Assembly: GCF_902498995.1 (NCBI RefSeq) | Contig: NZ_CABVLY010000031.1 | Span: 1 to 64,000, forward strand | Length of the DNA: 64,000 nt | Direction: 5' to 3' | From: Burkholderia anthina | GTDB lineage: Bacteria; Pseudomonadota; Gammaproteobacteria; Burkholderiales; Burkholderiaceae | In this document: in pieces, positions 34,775-44,245 of the stretch | Numbering within the stretch: position 1 is the first letter of the stretch | Layout of the letters: every line of letters starts with the position of its first letter | Translations under genes and position numbers: made by a program | The notes under the pieces: model-generated | Told to the model about the DNA's origin: nothing | The model's database searches: none | Seen by the model: the letters and a program-made list of their open reading frames with translations, nothing else

Positions 34775-36946
34775 ATGTCCGCCACCAATCGACGCGATTT
34801 CCTGCGCCTCGCCGCCCAGTCGGCCGGCGCGATGGCCGCCTACGCCGGCTTCCCGCCGGCCATCCGCAACGCGCTGGCCATGCCGGCCGCGTATCGTACC
34901 GGCACGATCCGCGACGTCGAACACGTCGTGATCTTCATGCAGGAAAACCGCTCGTTCGACCATTACTTCGGCGGGCTGCGCGGCGTGCGCGGCTTCAACG
35001 ACCCGCGCCCGCACCTGCTGCCGAACGGCGCGCCGGTGTGGCAGCAGCCGCCGGCGTCGGTGTTCACGAAGAACTACCATTCGCGCGGGCTCGATCCGGC
35101 CGCGCCGTACGTGCTGCCGTTCTACCTCGATCCGAAGCAGACGACCGAATTCCAGCCGGGCACCAACCACGGCTGGAGCAGCGGCCACCTGTCCTGGAAC
35201 AACGGCCAGTGGGACCAGTGGGTGAACCAGAAGCAGGATGTCCTGACGATGGGCTACCTGAAGCGCCAGGATCTTACGTACCACTACGCACTCGCCGACG
35301 CGTTCACGATCTGTGATTCGTACTTCTGCTCCGCGCACGCCGACACGGCGCCGAACCGCATCTATCTGTGGACCGGCACGATCGACCCGCGCAACGTCTA
35401 CGGCAACCCGCCGAACGGCCCGGGCATCGGCGAGCGCGACGATGTGAACGGCTACACGTGGACGACCTACGCGGAACGCCTCGAGAACGCGAAGATCAGC
35501 TGGAAGCTGTACCAGGGCGGCACCGGCATTCCGGGCGACCCGACCGACAACTACACCGACAATTCGCTGATGTTCTTCAAGCGCTTCCAGGTGAAGGAAG
35601 GCGCGAGCGGCCCGCTCGTCGACAAGGGCGCGTCGGATCACACGCTCGCCGAGCTGAAGGCGGACGTGCAGGCGAACCGGCTGCCGCAGGTGTCGTGGAT
35701 CGTCGCGCCGTACAAGTACAGCGAGCACCCGCAGGCGTCGCCGACCGACGGCGCGTTCTACATCAACATGGTGCTCGAAGCGCTGACATCGAACCCCGAG
35801 GTGTGGGCGAAGACGGTGTTCATCCTGAACTACGACGAGAACGACGGGCTGTTCGACCACGTCGTGCCGCCGGTGCCGCCGGTCACGAGCGGTGTGGGCG
35901 GCCAGGGCATCGTGTCGTCGAACCTGCTGTCGAACCTCGGCGACGAACTGCTCGACCTGAACAAGTATCCGGGCGAGATGAGCCCGCTCGTGCCGGGCGC
36001 GGACCCGGGCGGCATCCAGCCGATCGGCCTCGGGCCGCGCGTGCCGCTGATCATCATCTCGCCGTGGACGAAGGGCGGCTGGGTCTGCTCGGAGACGTTC
36101 GACCATACGTCGGTGCTGCGTTTCCTCGAAGCGCGCTTCGGCGTGAAGGAGCCGAACATCAGCGCGTGGCGCCGGTCGATCTGCGGCGACCTCACGTCGG
36201 CGTTCGACTTCTCCGCGCGCCCCGACACGCGCCCGGCGAGCTTCACGGTGCCCCAGCACATCGCGACGGCCGGCCAGGCGTACCAGGTGCCCGCGCAGCA
36301 GTCGATGCCGGCGCAGGAAGCGGGCACGCGTCCGGCACGTGCGTTGCCGTACGAACTGTTCGTGCATGCCCGCGTGAACGGCCGCGACGACGCTGTATCG
36401 CTCGATTTCGCGAATTCGGGCGATGCGGGCGCCGCGTTCTACGTGTATGACCGCCGCAATCCGGCGACGCCGCCGCGCCGCTATGCGGTGTCGTCGCACG
36501 ACCGGTTCGCCGATACGTGGAGCACGTCGGCCGCGGGCGGCGACTACCATCTCGCCGCGTATGGCCCGAACGGCTATCTGTGCGAATTCCAGGGCAATAC
36601 GCGGCTGGCCGCTGACGCCCGCCACGCGAACCCGGAAGCGAAAATCGGCTACGACGTGTGCAACCGCCACGTGTATCTGCAACTGCGCAACAGCGGGCGC
36701 GCGAGCTGCCGCGTGGTCGTCGACAATGCATACAGCCACGCGCATGCGCGCAGCTACACGCTGGCGCCGGGCGAGCGCATCGAGGATCACTTCGAGCTGT
36801 CGTCGAGCCACGGCTGGTACGATCTGACGATCACCGCGACGACGCTGCGCGGCGGCGACGACAAGGTCGTGCGCCGCTTCGCGGGCCACGTCGAGACGGG
36901 CCGGCCGAGCCAGAGCGATCCGGGGCCGCTCAAGCAGACGGCCTGA
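34775..36946 (+). CDS. Phosphocholine-specific phospholipase C, Tat-exported
   Basis: A 723-residue phospholipase C of the PlcH/PlcN (acid phosphatase-like phosphoesterase) family, which releases phosphocholine from phosphatidylcholine or sphingomyelin. It begins with a Tat signal (NRRDFLRLA, twin Arg6-Arg7). The catalytic ENRSFDHYFGGLRGV motif is near residue 55, with YDENDGLFDHV near 355, and two C-terminal immunoglobulin-like repeats (about 520-720) follow. It lies between the two phosphonate-type regulators, which fits a phosphorus-scavenging role; in related species such enzymes also contribute to virulence. Export through Tat is predicted. Confidence 0.93.
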   Translation: MSATNRRDFLRLAAQSAGAMAAYAGFPPAIRNALAMPAAYRTGTIRDVEHVVIFMQENRSFDHYFGGLRGVRGFNDPRPHLLPNGAPVWQQPPASVFTKNYHSRGLDPAAPYVLPFYLDPKQTTEFQPGTNHGWSSGHLSWNNGQWDQWVNQKQDVLTMGYLKRQDLTYHYALADAFTICDSYFCSAHADTAPNRIYLWTGTIDPRNVYGNPPNGPGIGERDDVNGYTWTTYAERLENAKISWKLYQGGTGIPGDPTDNYTDNSLMFFKRFQVKEGASGPLVDKGASDHTLAELKADVQANRLPQVSWIVAPYKYSEHPQASPTDGAFYINMVLEALTSNPEVWAKTVFILNYDENDGLFDHVVPPVPPVTSGVGGQGIVSSNLLSNLGDELLDLNKYPGEMSPLVPGADPGGIQPIGLGPRVPLIIISPWTKGGWVCSETFDHTSVLRFLEARFGVKEPNISAWRRSICGDLTSAFDFSARPDTRPASFTVPQHIATAGQAYQVPAQQSMPAQEAGTRPARALPYELFVHARVNGRDDAVSLDFANSGDAGAAFYVYDRRNPATPPRRYAVSSHDRFADTWSTSAAGGDYHLAAYGPNGYLCEFQGNTRLAADARHANPEAKIGYDVCNRHVYLQLRNSGRASCRVVVDNAYSHAHARSYTLAPGERIEDHFELSSSHGWYDLTITATTLRGGDDKVVRRFAGHVETGRPSQSDPGPLKQTA

Positions 36947-37062
36947 CGGCAAGCCGGCGTCGCGCGGTTCGACGGCCTGCTTGTCCGCCGCCGCGCGACG
37001 CCGCGTGCCGGTCGGTTTCATCCGGATTCCGGCACGCGGGATTGGTTTTTGGAAACTGAAAA

Positions 37063-37094
37063 CTGTTGACAATGTGTCGGGGCGAGGGTATACA
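37063..37094 (+). promoter_or_regulatory. Promoter and putative GntR operator of the phnR-like gene
   Basis: TTGACA (37066-37071) and TATACA (37089-37094) with exactly 17 bases between form a near-consensus sigma-70 promoter 60 bases before the GntR gene. CTGTTGACAA (37063-37072) overlaps the -35 box and differs by one base from the TTGTTGACAA dyad in the phnS/phnA promoter, suggesting autorepression. Confidence 0.72.
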
Positions 37095-37153
37095 GGGATC
37101 ATTCGCCGAAATGGCGCCCTCGTTTTCATTCGCAGCTTTGCTGCCTGCCGACC

Positions 37154-37879
37154 ATGACTGCCCCGAACGCGCTCAACGCCATCGAACTCCTGCAAAGCCA
37201 GTCGCTCGCGATGATTGTCCAGGACATGCTCGAGCGCGCGATCGTGTCAGGCGAGTACGCACCCGGCGAGAAACTCAACGAAGTCGATATCGCGACCAAG
37301 CTGAACGTGTCGCGCGGCCCCGTGCGCGAGGCATTCCGCGCGCTCGAGCAGGCCGGGCTGCTGCGCAACGAGAAGAACCGCGGCGTGACGGTGCGTATCG
37401 TGCCGCTGCGTGAAGCCGAGGAGATCTACGAAGTGCGCGCGATGCTCGACGAATCGGTCGCGCGCGCGCTCGCGAAGCGCATTTCGCCCGATACGCTGAA
37501 GGTGCTGAAGGGCATCATCCAGTCGATGAAGGATGCCGCGAAGACGCACGACGTCACGCGCTATACCGAGCTGAACGTGCAGTTCCACGATGCGATGGTG
37601 GTCGGCGTCGGCAATACGCACCTCACCGATACCTATCGCCGGCTCGTGCGCCAGCTCGGGCTGCTGCGCCAGGCCGCGATCGAAGCCGAGGAGGATGCGA
37701 TCGCGGTGTCGGCGGCCGAGCACGACAAGATCGTGCAGGCGCTCGCCGGCGGCGACGAGGAGAAGGCGGTTGCGCTCGTGCGCGAGCACGTCGCGCACGG
37801 CCTCGCGCGGATGCGCCGCACGCACGAACAGGGCTTGCCCGCGACGGGCAAGGCGGCGCGAGAAAAAGCTCGCGCGTGA
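37154..37879 (+). CDS. GntR/FCD-family regulator (PhnR-like)
   Basis: A 241-residue GntR regulator of the FadR/VanR (FCD) branch: a winged helix (EVDIATKLNVSRGPVREAFRALE cut at about residues 43-65) and an all-helical FCD effector domain (EEIYEVRAMLDESVARAL, ..., EHDKIVQALAGGD) with the metal-binding histidines. GntR proteins of this kind accompany AEP catabolic clusters in Burkholderia, and the neighbouring phn promoters carry TTGTNNACAA-type dyads, the usual FCD operator. It is therefore the best candidate repressor of the AEP locus, with AEP or a derivative as the likely effector; that link is inferred. Confidence 0.88.
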   Translation: MTAPNALNAIELLQSQSLAMIVQDMLERAIVSGEYAPGEKLNEVDIATKLNVSRGPVREAFRALEQAGLLRNEKNRGVTVRIVPLREAEEIYEVRAMLDESVARALAKRISPDTLKVLKGIIQSMKDAAKTHDVTRYTELNVQFHDAMVVGVGNTHLTDTYRRLVRQLGLLRQAAIEAEEDAIAVSAAEHDKIVQALAGGDEEKAVALVREHVAHGLARMRRTHEQGLPATGKAAREKARA

Positions 37880-38051
37880 GTGGCCGCGTGACTTGTCACC
37901 GCACATTGGCGACGCAAGGGCGCGGAGCCGCTGGATCGGGCTTTCGTTGTCGAGCCGCCGTTGCCACGGCCCTGTTTGCCTGGTCGTGCGTGACGGCCGT
38001 CCGTTCGAAGTTGATGATGTCCGGCCGAAAGCAGTGATCGCCTGCGGCTGA

Positions 38052-38324
38052 TCATTTGCCGCGCTGTTTATCAAAGAAATCGTCCAGTACCCAGCCCGTC
38101 CCGGATTCGCAGCGCACCTGGGTGTATGCATAAACCTTTGCAACCCGATCCGTCACGGGGACACAGGACTCGCCTTTCCTGACCGTAAAGATCGGGTGGG
38201 TTCTGTCGTCGTTTGGCTCGGCGAAGGCCGGCATGTTGCGAAGGGCCGTCCAGTGCTCATCTTTATATTGCGAGCACGCATTGACCAGCGCGATGAGTAG
38301 GGTCAATAGAAGAGCGCGTGTCAT
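38052..38324 (-). CDS. Small lipoprotein of unknown function
   Basis: A 90-residue protein with a lipoprotein signal MTRALLLTLLIALVNAC (lipobox LVNAC, Cys17). The mature part has two more cysteines (ESCVPV and VRCESG) and an aromatic end (GTGWVLDDFF), possibly one disulphide and an SH3-like fold. The start at 38324 was chosen because the signal begins there; its ribosome site is weak. No family was recognised. It sits between the GntR gene and the AEP genes but has no visible link with them. Confidence 0.65.
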   Translation of the reverse strand: MTRALLLTLLIALVNACSQYKDEHWTALRNMPAFAEPNDDRTHPIFTVRKGESCVPVTDRVAKVYAYTQVRCESGTGWVLDDFFDKQRGK

Positions 38325-38620
38325 TTCGTCGGATGTATTGATGAGATAGCCAATGGTATCGCGTTGCAACCGGCTTTGTTGGCAGTGCAGATAGTTTGAG
38401 GCGTTAGCTGCACCTCACGGGATTTTCGGCAGGACCTGTCTTATCGGCATGCAGTGATTCGCACGCAGATCGCCTGTTTTAGAGAAAGCCCGGCATTGAT
38501 GATTTGACTTGTTCTATTGACGGGCTTCCCGCTTGTAATCCGAGGTGCGGGGTCGAATAAAAGTCAGCGACGCGGCGTCCGTGGCGCGGTGTTCTTCCCC
38601 CTCCGCATTGCGCCCGTCGG

Positions 38621-40009
38621 TCACGCCTTGTCTGCCTTCCCCGCCGCACTCGCAAACTTCGCGAGCCACGTGTCGACCCTCGCCGGCTGCCGGCTCTCGT
38701 CCTCCGCGCGTTCCTTGCGGCGGATCGCGTTGCGCACGACGTGCGCGCCGACATAACGGATCGGCTCCGGCGGGAAAGCCCCGAGCGGGCCGCGCACGAT
38801 CGGGCTGCGCGTCCACGCGTTGTCGAGGCCGAGCACCAGCGACGATAAAATCTGCCCACCCATGTAGGTCGGCCCGACGCCGTTGCCCGAATAGCCGAAG
38901 CCGTAGAACACGTTCGGCGCGTCGTCGAGGCGGCCGAAGAACGGGAAGCCCGTCACCGAGCGGTCCGACGGACCGTTCCAGCTCGCGGTGACCGGCACGC
39001 CCGCGAGCGACGGGAAGAATTCGCGCAGGCTCTGCGTGAGTTGCGCCTCGTACGGCGAGCGCTGGTCGAACACCGGCGCGATGCGGCTGCGCCACGAGAA
39101 CGTGTTGCCGCCCTTGCCGAGCATTAGCCGGCCGTCGGCGGTCGTGCGGTAGTAGTAGACGAAGATCCGCGAATCGAGCACCGACACGCCGTCCACGAGC
39201 CCGGTCTGCTCGAGCAACTCCGGGCATTTCTCGGTGATGACCATGTCGCTCGACACCACCGCTATCGTGCGTTCGAACTGCGGGAAGCGGCTCGCCATCC
39301 ACGCGTTGATCGCGAAGACCAGCTTGCCCGCGCGCACGCTGCCGGACGGCGTGCGTACGACGGCCGGCTGTCCCGGCGTGAAGTCGACGAACGGCGAGCG
39401 CTCGTAGATCCGGATCCCCATCGCGAGCGCGACGCGGCGCAGCCCGCGCACGAGCTTGCCCGGATGCACGGTCGCGGCGATCGGCGAGTACACGCCGTCG
39501 AGATTGCGCGCGGAACCGGAGCGGCGCGCGACTTCGGCGGCCGGCAGCGGCGCGTAGCTGTGGATCCCGCACGCGGCGAGCGCGTCGAGCACCGGCGCGA
39601 GCGTGCCGATCTGCGCGCGGGATGTGGCGGTGTACAGCGTGCCGTCGAGCCGCAACTCGGCATCGATGCCGTGGGTACGGCAGAAGTCGGCGATGTGCTG
39701 GACGGCCGCTTCCGACGCCTTCACGAGCCGGATCGCCTCCGCTTCGCCGAACAGCCGCCGCAGCGTCAGGAATTTCGCGGACCACGTGAGCAGGCACCCG
39801 CCGTTGCGCCCGCTCGCGCCGGCGCCGCACAGATCGGCCTCGAGTATCGCGATGTCGAGCGCCGGGTTCTGCTGCTTGGCCTGGATCGCGGTCCAGAGCC
39901 CCGTGAAGCCGCCGCCGACGATACAGACGTCGGCCTGCGTCGCGCCCTGCAGCGCGGGGGCGAGATCGCCGTCGTTGAACAGTGCTTGTTCGATCCAGAA
40001 GGGTCGCAT
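38621..40009 (-). CDS. FAD-dependent aminophosphonate oxidoreductase
   Basis: A 462-residue DadA-like FAD oxidoreductase. The dinucleotide motif VCIVGGGFTGLWTAI (about 29-43) is followed by the SGRNGG flavin contact and a second FAD segment near the C-terminus (FYGFGYSGNGVGPTYMGG). Members of this group recur in phosphonate clusters and oxidise AEP or its N-methyl derivatives to phosphonoacetaldehyde, so here it may widen the substrate range beyond the transaminase. It is the last gene of the leftward phnS-T-permease-phnW unit. The start at 40009 follows from the family's N-terminus (MRPFWIEQA); the ribosome site is weak. Confidence 0.82.
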   Translation of the reverse strand: MRPFWIEQALFNDGDLAPALQGATQADVCIVGGGFTGLWTAIQAKQQNPALDIAILEADLCGAGASGRNGGCLLTWSAKFLTLRRLFGEAEAIRLVKASEAAVQHIADFCRTHGIDAELRLDGTLYTATSRAQIGTLAPVLDALAACGIHSYAPLPAAEVARRSGSARNLDGVYSPIAATVHPGKLVRGLRRVALAMGIRIYERSPFVDFTPGQPAVVRTPSGSVRAGKLVFAINAWMASRFPQFERTIAVVSSDMVITEKCPELLEQTGLVDGVSVLDSRIFVYYYRTTADGRLMLGKGGNTFSWRSRIAPVFDQRSPYEAQLTQSLREFFPSLAGVPVTASWNGPSDRSVTGFPFFGRLDDAPNVFYGFGYSGNGVGPTYMGGQILSSLVLGLDNAWTRSPIVRGPLGAFPPEPIRYVGAHVVRNAIRRKERAEDESRQPARVDTWLAKFASAAGKADKA

Positions 40010-40139
40010 CGGGTGTCGTGCCAGTAGAGGTCCAGAGGTCGGCCGTGCCGCGCACGGCGGGAGAAAACCAAAGCGAAACCGCCGCACGGTGACGCGCGGC
40101 GGGAAGCCGGGCGCCGCCGTGCGGCCCGGGACAGCGCGT

Positions 40140-41270
40140 TCAGGCGGCTGCTTCGGCGGAGATGCGGCGCACGCCCATCGCCTTCAGCGTGTCGGCGATC
40201 GCGGCGACCGCGCCCGGAATGCCGGCTTCACCGAAGTGGCCGATGCAGCCGACGCGGAACGTGTCGACTTCGGTCAGCTTGCCCGGATACAGAATGTAGC
40301 CGCGCTTTTTGACCTCCTGATAAAAGCGCTTGAAGTCGTAGTTCGGATCGTCCGGCGCATGGAACGTGACGATGATCGGCGCCTGAATCGCCGGATCGAG
40401 GAAGGGCCGGAAGCCGAGCGCGAGCATCCCGTCGATCAGCGTACGGTAATTGCGCTGGTAGCGGCCGCCGCGCGCGGCGAGCCCGCCTTCGTCGACGTAT
40501 TGCGCGACGGCCGCATCGAGCGCCGCGACCACGTGCGTCGGCGGCGTGAAGCGCCACTGGGTCGTGCGCTGCATGTAGACCCACTGGTCGTACAGGTCCA
40601 TCGCGAGCGAGTGGCTGTTGCCTTCGCAACGCTCGAGCGTGGCGCGCTTCGCGATCACGAAGCCGAGCCCCGGCACGCCTTCGAGGCATTTGCCGGATGC
40701 GGCGATCACCGCATCGAACGGCGTCGTGCGCGCATCGATGTCGATCGCGCCGAACGAGCTCATCGCGTCGACGATCAGCCCGCGACCGTGCTGCTCGACG
40801 ACCTTCGCGACGTCGTGCAGCGGGTTCAGCACGCCCGCGCCGGTTTCGCAGTGCACGAGCGCGACGTGCGTGATGGTCGGATCGGCGGCGAGCGCGCGCT
40901 CGACGTCGGCCGGATCGACGCGGCGCTCCTCGCTGTAGTCGATCGTCGTGAGCTTGCGGCCGAGCACGCGGCAGATCTTCGCGAGGCGCGCGCAGTACGC
41001 GCCGTTGTTTGGCACCAGCACGTGGCCGTCGCGCGGCACGAGCGTGCCGATCGCCGCTTCGACCGAGAACGTGCCGCTGCCTTGCAGCGGCACGCATTCG
41101 TGCGTGCCTTCGCCGTGCACGATCTGCAGCAGCCGTTCGCGCAGCCGCGCGGTGATCGCGTTGAAGTCGCTGTCCCACGATCCCCAGTCGCGCAGCATCG
41201 CGTCGCGCGTGCGGTCCGAGGTCGTCAGGGGGCCGGGGGTGAGCAGGATGGGCTGGGTGGCGAGCGTCAT
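40140..41270 (-). CDS. phnW: 2-aminoethylphosphonate-pyruvate transaminase
   Basis: A 376-residue fold-type I PLP enzyme that transfers the amino group of AEP to pyruvate, giving phosphonoacetaldehyde and alanine. Diagnostic segments are ILLTPGPLTTSDRTRDAM at the start, DAMSSFGAIDID (about 170) and the Schiff-base lysine of AASGKCLEGVPG (about 195). ATG at 41270 is backed by AAGGAG five bases upstream, so the longer frame was rejected. It lies between the permease gene (48 bases) and the FAD oxidoreductase gene. First step of AEP breakdown. Confidence 0.95.
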   Translation of the reverse strand: MTLATQPILLTPGPLTTSDRTRDAMLRDWGSWDSDFNAITARLRERLLQIVHGEGTHECVPLQGSGTFSVEAAIGTLVPRDGHVLVPNNGAYCARLAKICRVLGRKLTTIDYSEERRVDPADVERALAADPTITHVALVHCETGAGVLNPLHDVAKVVEQHGRGLIVDAMSSFGAIDIDARTTPFDAVIAASGKCLEGVPGLGFVIAKRATLERCEGNSHSLAMDLYDQWVYMQRTTQWRFTPPTHVVAALDAAVAQYVDEGGLAARGGRYQRNYRTLIDGMLALGFRPFLDPAIQAPIIVTFHAPDDPNYDFKRFYQEVKKRGYILYPGKLTEVDTFRVGCIGHFGEAGIPGAVAAIADTLKAMGVRRISAEAAA

Positions 41271-41318
41271 GGTGTCTCCTTGGTGAAGTCGGGACGTCAC
41301 GTGAATGCGGCTAAGGGA

Positions 41319-43046
41319 TCAACGGCGATGCGGATTGCGCCAGGCCTGCGTGCGGCGCAACAGACGGTGCGAGATGCAGGCGAACAGCACGCACGCGAAC
41401 GACGAGGTCGCGAGCACGAGCGTCGCCATCGCGGCGGCCGGGCCCATCTGGCCCGCGTCGTCGAGGTTCAGGATCGCGACGGACGCGGGCTGCGTGTCCG
41501 GCGAGTACAGGAACGCGACGGCGGAGACCGTCGTCATCCCGTTGACGAACAGGTAGCGCGCGATCAGCAGGATCGCGGGCAGGCACACGGGCACGGTTAC
41601 ACGCACGAAGGTCTTGTAGAACGGCACCTTCAGCGACGCCGACACGGCCTCGAACTCGCTGTCGATCTGCCGCAGCGCGGTGACGGCGGTCAGGTGGCTC
41701 GACGCGTAGTAGTGGACGACCGTGACGATCGCGAGCAGCCACAGCGTCCCGTACAGCCCGTTCAGCGGATTGCCGGGCGCGTTGAACAGGAAGATGTAGC
41801 TGATGCCGAGCACGAGGCCGGGCACGCCCATCGGCAGGATCGCGCACAGGCTGATGAAGCCGCGCAGCCAGCGCGCGCCGCGGGTTTTCTCGATCAGGTA
41901 GGCGCCGCCGAACACGACGATCGTGCCGCCGAGCGCCACCGTCGCGGCCATCCGCAGGCTGTTCTTGTACGCGTCGAAGATGCCGGCGCCGATCAGCCCC
42001 ATCTTGTAGTGCTGCAGCCCGAGGCTCATCTGGTACGGCCAGAACTTCACGAACGACGCGAACACCGAGATGCCGACCACCGCGATGAAGAACGCGCACA
42101 CCAGCGCGCAGTACGCGAGCATCGCGGCGTCGAAGCCGCGCGACGGCTTCGGCTGGTACGGCGTCGAGCGCGCGCCGAGCTGCGACTGCTGGCGGCGGCG
42201 GATGAAGTAGTCGACGCCGAACGCGACGAGCGCCGGGCACAGCAGCATCAGGCTCACGACCGCGCTGCGGTTGAAGTCCTGCAGCCCGATGATCAGCTTG
42301 TAGATGTCGGTCGACAGCACGTTGTACGAACCGCCGATCACCACCGGCACGCCGAAGTCGTTGATGCACATCGTGAACGCGACCATCGTCGCGCTGATCA
42401 GCCCGTACTTCGCGCCGGGCAGCGTGATGGTGAAGAACTTGCGGAGGCGGCGCGTGCCCATCGCGTCGGCGGCCTCGTAGAGCCGGCCGTCCGCGAGCGA
42501 CAGCGCGGTGACGAGGATCATCAGCACGTGCGGGAACGACGCGTACACCAGGCTCAGCACGATGCCCGGCAGCCCGTAGATCGAGTGGCCGTGCAGCAGC
42601 GGCTTGAGCAGCCCCGCGTTGCCGAACCAGTAGATGAACGACACGGCGGACAGCAGCGTCGGCGCGAGCAGCGGCAGCAGCGCGATCGTGCGGGCGGCGT
42701 TCTTCAGCGGCATGCACGAGCGCGTCAGCGCATACGCGAACGTGAACGCCATCGGCACGACGATCGCCGTGACGAGCGTGCCGACCGTCAGCGAATGCAG
42801 CATCGAGCGCAGCACGCCGCTGTCCTCGAGATACTCGATGAAGTTGTGCATGCCGACGAAGTGCCCGTCCGCATCGACGAAGCATTTCTGCACGACGAGC
42901 GCGAGCGGCAGCAGCAGGAACAGCGACATCAGCGCGGCCATCGCGACGAGCGCGAGCTGCGCGACGCGGTCGTGCCAGTGCGTGATCTGCCGCACGTCGG
43001 CGGGGGCGGCCGCGCCGCGGCGGCGTTCGGTGAGGACGGTGCTCAT
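41319..43046 (-). CDS. AEP ABC transporter permease (two fused permease domains)
   Basis: A 575-residue inner-membrane protein with two BPD_transp_1 permease modules in one chain (about 30-290 and 320-560), each with its EAA-like loop (EAADAMGTRRLRKFFTITLP and EAVSASLKVPFYKTFVRVTV). Many AEP transporters use two separate permeases; here one protein would serve as both halves of the channel. The ATG overlaps the stop of the ATPase gene (ATGA, 43043-43046), giving coupling. With PhnS and PhnT it forms an importer for 2-aminoethylphosphonate; substrate is inferred from the surrounding catabolic genes. Confidence 0.9.
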   Translation of the reverse strand: MSTVLTERRRGAAAPADVRQITHWHDRVAQLALVAMAALMSLFLLLPLALVVQKCFVDADGHFVGMHNFIEYLEDSGVLRSMLHSLTVGTLVTAIVVPMAFTFAYALTRSCMPLKNAARTIALLPLLAPTLLSAVSFIYWFGNAGLLKPLLHGHSIYGLPGIVLSLVYASFPHVLMILVTALSLADGRLYEAADAMGTRRLRKFFTITLPGAKYGLISATMVAFTMCINDFGVPVVIGGSYNVLSTDIYKLIIGLQDFNRSAVVSLMLLCPALVAFGVDYFIRRRQQSQLGARSTPYQPKPSRGFDAAMLAYCALVCAFFIAVVGISVFASFVKFWPYQMSLGLQHYKMGLIGAGIFDAYKNSLRMAATVALGGTIVVFGGAYLIEKTRGARWLRGFISLCAILPMGVPGLVLGISYIFLFNAPGNPLNGLYGTLWLLAIVTVVHYYASSHLTAVTALRQIDSEFEAVSASLKVPFYKTFVRVTVPVCLPAILLIARYLFVNGMTTVSAVAFLYSPDTQPASVAILNLDDAGQMGPAAAMATLVLATSSFACVLFACISHRLLRRTQAWRNPHRR

Positions 43047-44134
43047 TGCAGTCGCTCCTTCGCGCTCGGAAACACGCGCACATGCTCTCGGTCGAGTGCG
43101 AGGTCGACGCGTGCGCCGGCCTGCACGCCGGTGTGATCGACGTCGTGATACGACAGGTCGGCGACGATCTCCTGGCCGTCGAGCCCGTCGATCTTGAAGC
43201 TCACGCGGCAGAACGCGCCGAGGAATTCGAGCTTCTCGACGCGGCCGGCCAGCACGTTGTCGGCCGTCTCGCCCGGAATGCGGATGCGCAGGTCCTCGGG
43301 GCGCACATAGACCGACACTGCCGCGCCCTGCGCCGGCCGGGTGGCGCCGTGCCGGCAGTCGAAGCCGACGCCGCCGGCGCGCAGCGTGCCGTCCTGCGCG
43401 ACTTCGGCGGGAATCGTGTTGACGCGGCCGATGAAGTCCGCGACGAACGGCGACGCGGGCTGCCGGTAGATTTCGAGCGGCGTGCCGATCTGCTCGATCA
43501 CGCCGTGATTCATCACGACGATGCGGTCGGCCATCGACAGCGCCTCTTCCTGGTCGTGCGTGACCATGATCGTCGTCACGCCGAGCCGCTGCTGCAGCGC
43601 GCGGATCTCCTGGCGCAGCCGCACGCGCACGCGTGCGTCGAGCGCCGACAGCGGTTCGTCGAGCAGCAGCAGGCCTGGCGACGTCGCCAGGGCGCGCGCG
43701 AGCGCGATGCGTTGCTGCTGGCCGCCGGACAACTGCCCCGGATGCTTGCGATGGCTGTCGGGCAGGCCGACGAGCGCGAGCAGCGTATGTACGCGCTCGT
43801 GGATCACCTCGCGCTTCATCTTGCGGTTCACCAGCCCGTACGCGACGTTGTCGTAGACGGTGAGGTTCGGAAACAGCGCGTACGACTGGAACACGATCCC
43901 GTAGTCGCGCAGTTGCGGCGGCAGCCGCGAGATGTCGCGGCCGTCCTGCATGATGTGGCCGGCGTTTTGCGCCTCGAGCCCCGCGATGATCCGCAGCAGC
44001 GTGGTTTTCCCGCAGCCGGACGGCCCCAGGAAGCAGATCATCTCGCCCTTCATCACGCTCAGGTTGATGTCGGTGAGGACTTGTGTGTCGTTGTACCGCT
44101 TTTCGATGCGTTCTACGCTCAGATAGGGTGCCAT
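43043..44134 (-). CDS. phnT: AEP ABC transporter ATP-binding protein
   Basis: A 363-residue ABC ATPase of the spermidine/iron/phosphonate (TOBE-containing) type. Walker A GPSGCGKTT (about 38-46), Q-loop, signature LSGGQQQR (about 134-141), Walker B LLLLDEPLSALD (about 156-167) and His switch THD are all present, followed by a C-terminal TOBE domain (about 280-345). ATG at 44134 is preferred to one four codons upstream because GGAG is six bases before it. It energises uptake of AEP together with the neighbouring permease and binding protein. Confidence 0.92.
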   Translation of the reverse strand: MAPYLSVERIEKRYNDTQVLTDINLSVMKGEMICFLGPSGCGKTTLLRIIAGLEAQNAGHIMQDGRDISRLPPQLRDYGIVFQSYALFPNLTVYDNVAYGLVNRKMKREVIHERVHTLLALVGLPDSHRKHPGQLSGGQQQRIALARALATSPGLLLLDEPLSALDARVRVRLRQEIRALQQRLGVTTIMVTHDQEEALSMADRIVVMNHGVIEQIGTPLEIYRQPASPFVADFIGRVNTIPAEVAQDGTLRAGGVGFDCRHGATRPAQGAAVSVYVRPEDLRIRIPGETADNVLAGRVEKLEFLGAFCRVSFKIDGLDGQEIVADLSYHDVDHTGVQAGARVDLALDREHVRVFPSAKERLQ

Positions 44135-44245
44135 GCACGCCTCCACGCTGCGGGCGGCCCGCCAGCGGGCCGGATACGACGATGGGAACAGATGCGGGGC
44201 GGCGCGTGACGCGGCCCCGCTGCCGGGTGCGGCGTTACTGCCGGG

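Noticed and set aside
39603..43136. 1177-codon open frame on the plus strand
   Set aside because: Antisense to the FAD oxidoreductase, phnW and the permease; its Arg/His/Asp/Glu-rich composition is an artefact of third-position GC bias.
41319..44138. 939-codon frame that would extend the AEP permease upstream
   Set aside because: The N-terminal 360 residues are an out-of-frame reading of phnT. The true start is the ATG overlapping the phnT stop at 43043-43046.
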